Assembly: GCA_016871355.1 (NCBI GenBank)
Contig: VFZC01000013.1
Span: 1 to 63,083 of the forward strand
Length of the DNA stretch: 63,083 bases
Reading direction: 5' to 3'
From: Actinomycetota bacterium
GTDB lineage: Bacteria; Actinomycetota; Acidimicrobiia; Acidimicrobiales; Ilumatobacteraceae
The first letter of the stretch is position 1, and the number at the start of each line of letters is the position of its first letter. The notes under the pieces are model-generated. The model was not told the origin of the DNA and made no database searches. It saw nothing but the letters and a program-made list of their open reading frames with translations. Positions 60,472 through 63,083 of this stretch are shown here, piece after piece. Both the position numbers and the translations under genes were made by a program.

Positions 60472-61650
60472 GTGCCCGTGTTGACCCCCGACATGGTGCG
60501 CAGTTCCGGCGCCTCGTGGCCCGACGTTCGCTCGTCGGCCCTGGCCCGGGCCGCTGCGGCACCTTTCCCCACCACCGACCTCGAGCATTGGCGTTACAGC
60601 CGCATCGACGAACTCGACCTGGCCCGTTTCGCGCCGGCCGACACGCCGAGCACCGTCACCGGTGGTGGCGCCGATGCCGTGATCACCCGCGTGGCCACCT
60701 CGGCCGCCAGTGCCGATGCTTCGTTCACGCGTCTGTTTCCGTCGAACGTTCACGATCTTGAACTCTTCGCCGCACTCAACCTCGCGCACATGGACGTGAT
60801 CGTGGTGTCGGTGGCGGCCAACAAGGTCGTGTCCGAGCCCGTCGTCATCACGCACCAACTCGGTGGCAGCGGCAAGGCGTTCTTCCCGCGCGTGGTGGTG
60901 GAAGCCGGTCGCAACAGTGAAGTCACCGTCGTCGAGCGATTCGTGTCGCCCGATGGTGATGCGCTCCTCGTGGTTCCGGTTCTCGACGTTCGTGCCGAGC
61001 AGGCCGCGCGCGTGCGCTACTTGGGCATCAACGAACTCGGTACGTCCAGCTGGCTCATCGGCGATCAGCAGTCGTCGGGCGATCGCGACTCCGACACGCT
61101 GCTGGCCACGGTTGCACTCGGTGGCGATTACGCGCGCGTGTCGACGGCCGCGCGACTCATCGGCCAGGGTGGTAACACGCGCCAGGTCGCGCTCTACTTC
61201 GCCGGTGGCACGCAGATGCACGACTTCCGCACTTTGCAGGAGCACGTGTCGCCCCGCACCACCAGTGATCTGCTTTTCAAAGGTGCGGTTCAAGACACCG
61301 CCAAGAGCGTGTACACCGGCCTTATCAAGATTCACAAGGACGCCAAGGGATCGGCGGCGTTCCAGACCAATCGCAACCTCACGTTGTCGCACGGCGCGTG
61401 GGCCGAGAGCGTGCCCAACCTCGACATCGAGACCAACGACGTGAAGTGCAGTCACGCGTCCACCGTTGGCCCGATCGACGAAGAGCAACTCTTCTATCTC
61501 GAGAGCCGCGGTGTGCGTCCCGATGTGGCGCAGCGACTCGTGGTGCTCGGTTTCTTCGACGAAGTGCTCGCGCAGCTTCCGGTGGGCGAACTCGCCACCT
61601 CGTTGCGGGCGCAGGTGTCGCGCAAACTCGCGATCGGAGAGCAGTCATGA
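60472..61650 (+). CDS. sufD: Fe-S cluster assembly protein SufD
   Basis: This protein of about 392 residues is a paralogue of SufB in the SufBCD complex. It has PTTDLEHWRYSRIDELDL, RVVVEAGRNSEVTVVERF, LLFKGAVQDTAKSVYTGLIKI, and NDVKCSHASTVGPIDEEQLFYLESRGV (the CSHxxxxGxxDExxxFYxxSRG signature of SufD). There is no ribosome site before the GTG at 60472, and a -10 box ends 7 bases upstream, which suggests leaderless translation; GTG 60478 or ATG 60493 are alternatives. Its stop overlaps the Rieske gene (ATGA). It has its own dyad, so sufD-Rieske-sufC may form a second transcription unit. Confidence 0.94.
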   Translation: MPVLTPDMVRSSGASWPDVRSSALARAAAAPFPTTDLEHWRYSRIDELDLARFAPADTPSTVTGGGADAVITRVATSAASADASFTRLFPSNVHDLELFAALNLAHMDVIVVSVAANKVVSEPVVITHQLGGSGKAFFPRVVVEAGRNSEVTVVERFVSPDGDALLVVPVLDVRAEQAARVRYLGINELGTSSWLIGDQQSSGDRDSDTLLATVALGGDYARVSTAARLIGQGGNTRQVALYFAGGTQMHDFRTLQEHVSPRTTSDLLFKGAVQDTAKSVYTGLIKIHKDAKGSAAFQTNRNLTLSHGAWAESVPNLDIETNDVKCSHASTVGPIDEEQLFYLESRGVRPDVAQRLVVLGFFDEVLAQLPVGELATSLRAQVSRKLAIGEQS

Positions 61651-61955
61651 CCGCGGTATGCCGCCTCGACGATCTGGCGCCTGGTACGGCTCGTAAGTTC
61701 GACGTGAACGGTGTGGCCGTTGCGGTCGTTCGCATCGATGACGACGTGTACGCGATCGGCGACGTGTGCAGTCACGCCAACGTGTCGCTGAGCGATGGCG
61801 AGGTGTGGTGCGACGAGAAGCAACTCGAGTGCCCGCGCCATGGCAGCGCGTTCAGCCTGGTGACCGGCGTGCCCAACACGCTGCCGGCCACTCAGCCCGT
61901 AGCGGTGTACGCGGCCCGGGTCGACAACGGACAGATCATCGTGGAGGCCCAGTGA
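61647..61955 (+). CDS. Rieske-type 2Fe-2S ferredoxin
   Basis: This is a 102-residue single-domain Rieske protein. The cluster ligands are C-S-H in VCSHANVSLSDG and C-P-R-H in LECPRHGSAF. Such proteins are regular members of actinobacterial suf operons between sufD and sufC, where they may give electrons for cluster assembly or serve as a subunit of an oxygenase. It is coupled at both ends by 4-base overlaps (ATGA with sufD, GTGA with sufC). Confidence 0.93.
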   Translation: MTAVCRLDDLAPGTARKFDVNGVAVAVVRIDDDVYAIGDVCSHANVSLSDGEVWCDEKQLECPRHGSAFSLVTGVPNTLPATQPVAVYAARVDNGQIIVEAQ

Positions 61956-62698
61956 GCACTCTCGACATTCGCGGTCTGACGGCCACCGTGGCCGGCAAGC
62001 AGATTCTCAACGGCATCGATCTCACCATTTCGTCGGGTGAAGTGCACGCCGTGATGGGCCCGAACGGTGCGGGCAAGAGCACGCTCTCGGCCGTGATCAT
62101 GGGCAAGCCCGGCTACACCGTCACCGGCGGTCAGGTGTTGCTCGATGGTGTCGACATGCTCGCCCTGCCCACGTGGAAGCGCGCCGCGGCCGGACTTCAT
62201 CTCGTGATGCAGTACCCCACCGAGGTGCCGGGCGTGCAGCTCGACGCCATGCTCGCAGAAGCGCTCCGCGACCGCGGTCGCGAGAAGGATGTGGCCACTC
62301 TCGGCGCCACGTTGCGGGCCGAGGCCGGTCGTATCAACTTCGACGAGAAGTTCCTCGATCGAGCTCTCAATGTCGACTTGTCGGGTGGCGAGAAGAAGCG
62401 CAACGAAACGTTGCAGATGTCGGTGCTCAAGCCGAAGATCGCCATTCTCGACGAACTCGATTCGGGCCTCGACGTGGATGCTCTACGCGATTGCGCGCGC
62501 CGGGTGATGGACGCGACTCGCGAAGACAACTTGGGTGCACTGGTGATCACGCACTACAGCCGGTTGCTGGAAGAACTCAGGCCGAGCCGGGTGCACATTC
62601 TGGTGAAGGGGCGCATCGTGCAGTCGGGTGGTCCCGAGTTGGCCGATGTGCTCGAACGCGACGGCTACGCCACCTTCTCCGCCACCTTCTCCGCGTAA
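61952..62698 (+). CDS. sufC: Fe-S cluster assembly ATPase SufC
   Basis: This 248-residue soluble ABC ATPase of the SufBCD complex has Walker A GPNGAGKST, Q-loop LVMQYPTEVPG, signature LSGGEKKR, Walker B IAILDELDSGLD and switch His VITHYSRLL. Its GTG start lies in the Rieske stop. The C-terminus ends with a duplicated FSATFSA. A perfect palindrome follows 10 bp later. sufS and sufU are not in the window. Confidence 0.95.
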   Translation: MSTLDIRGLTATVAGKQILNGIDLTISSGEVHAVMGPNGAGKSTLSAVIMGKPGYTVTGGQVLLDGVDMLALPTWKRAAAGLHLVMQYPTEVPGVQLDAMLAEALRDRGREKDVATLGATLRAEAGRINFDEKFLDRALNVDLSGGEKKRNETLQMSVLKPKIAILDELDSGLDVDALRDCARRVMDATREDNLGALVITHYSRLLEELRPSRVHILVKGRIVQSGGPELADVLERDGYATFSATFSA

Positions 62699-62707
62699 GG
62701 GATTGTG

Positions 62708-62756
62708 GTTCTGGGTGAAAAATTCGCTGGAATCCAGCGAATTTTTCACCCAGAAC
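62708..62756. repeat. Perfect 23-bp inverted repeat after sufC (dispersed family)
   Basis: Arms 62708-62730 and 62734-62756 are exact around AAT. It keeps the GTTCTGG...CCAGAAC ends, but its centre (GTGAAAAATTCGCTGG) differs from the other members. It lies between convergent genes. Confidence 0.88.
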
Positions 62757-62764
62757 ACCAAGGT

Positions 62765-63082
62765 TCAGCCGAGGGAGGCGCCGCAGTCGGTGACGGCCTT
62801 GAGCATCGACGCGTTGAACTCGTCGCTCGACACCGCTTCCGAACCCGTGAGCTCCGCCATCGCCATGCCCTTCAGCATCTCGACGTCGATCTTGTCGGTG
62901 ATGCAGGTGGCCTGCTCCTCGGTGAACTGCTGAGTGAGCTGTTCTCTCATCGTCCCGATGATGTCGACACAGTTGAACACGGCGTCGACCACAGTGCTGA
63001 ATTCTTCGTCGTTGAACCCGTAGCTGCTGATCTCTTCGAGGCCGCCGTCACCGAGACCCAGTTCGATGAGGCGCTCTTCGCC
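62765..63082 (-). CDS. Unknown protein (partial, cut by right edge)
   Basis: The frame is open to the right edge, and at least 105 residues are visible. It is acidic and helical, with regularly placed Cys (VVDAVFNCVDIIG, FTEEQATCITDKID, LKAVTDCGASLG) and the phrase FTEEQATCITDKIDVEMLKGM. Such Cys-x-x-(I/D) repeats occur in secreted or lipoprotein helical-bundle proteins of actinobacteria, but the N-terminus is missing, so export cannot be judged. An internal GTG at 62992 would give only 75 residues and is unlikely to be the true start. Confidence 0.7.
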   Translation of the reverse strand, partial: GEERLIELGLGDGGLEEISSYGFNDEEFSTVVDAVFNCVDIIGTMREQLTQQFTEEQATCITDKIDVEMLKGMAMAELTGSEAVSSDEFNASMLKAVTDCGASLG

Positions 63083-63083
63083 G

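Overview
This 63-kb window is from a high-GC bacterium, most likely an actinomycete of the Acidimicrobiia (Ilumatobacter-like). That placement is inferred, not proven. It rests on a mycofactocin locus, an F420-type LLM oxidoreductase, an LCP cell-wall ligase, a Streptomyces-like ethylmalonyl-CoA MaoC dehydratase, a Suf operon of actinobacterial layout, and frequent GTG starts with 1-4 bp gene overlaps. I saw no rRNA, tRNA, CRISPR array, transposase or phage gene.

Region 1 (1-12.5 kb) is a mycofactocin redox island. A minus-strand run encodes the precursor peptide mftA (short, easily missed), mftB, the radical-SAM maturase mftC and a FadH/OYE flavoenzyme. A second FadH/OYE paralogue and a partial ETF alpha gene lie further left. 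Divergently, two paralogous NDMA/mycofactocin-type alcohol dehydrogenases are followed 6 bp later by a MoxR ATPase and then a VWA protein. mftD, mftE and mftF are not in the window.

Region 2 (12.5-25 kb) is housekeeping: LCP protein, valS of the archaeal-like type, cysS, an SCP2-like protein, an unknown protein, a K+-independent H+-pyrophosphatase, and sdhCAB.

Region 3 (25-38.5 kb) is a pyrimidine or hydantoin catabolism island. It holds a MocR regulator, beta-ureidopropionase, dihydropyrimidinase, (methyl)malonate-semialdehyde dehydrogenase, an LLM oxidoreductase, a four-gene ABC importer, an EamA exporter, a class III aminotransferase and a dienelactone hydrolase. The genes cover dihydropyrimidine to acetyl-/propionyl-CoA. 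The first reductive step is not obvious, and the LLM protein is a candidate for it.

Region 4 (38.5-50 kb) carries scattered ethylmalonyl-CoA pathway genes (malyl-CoA thioesterase-like, beta-methylmalyl-CoA lyase-like, methylsuccinyl-CoA dehydrogenase-like, MaoC mesaconyl-CoA hydratase-like). Between them lie LOG, a serine hydrolase, a UPF0104 membrane protein, mutY and pyk.

Region 5 (50-58 kb) has an excalibur lipoprotein and a three-gene operon ending in a selenoprotein of the UGSC family, with an in-frame UGA and a SECIS-like hairpin. It continues with an MBL hydrolase, a flavin reductase/MauE pair and oligopeptidase B.

Region 6 (58-63 kb) is a ferredoxin and the suf operon (sufB, small Cys protein, sufD, Rieske protein, sufC). 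A shared dyad sits in front of both sufB and sufD.

A dispersed family of about 45-55 bp near-perfect palindromes, with TTCTGG...CCAGAA ends, occupies the 3' flanks of genes at seven or eight places.
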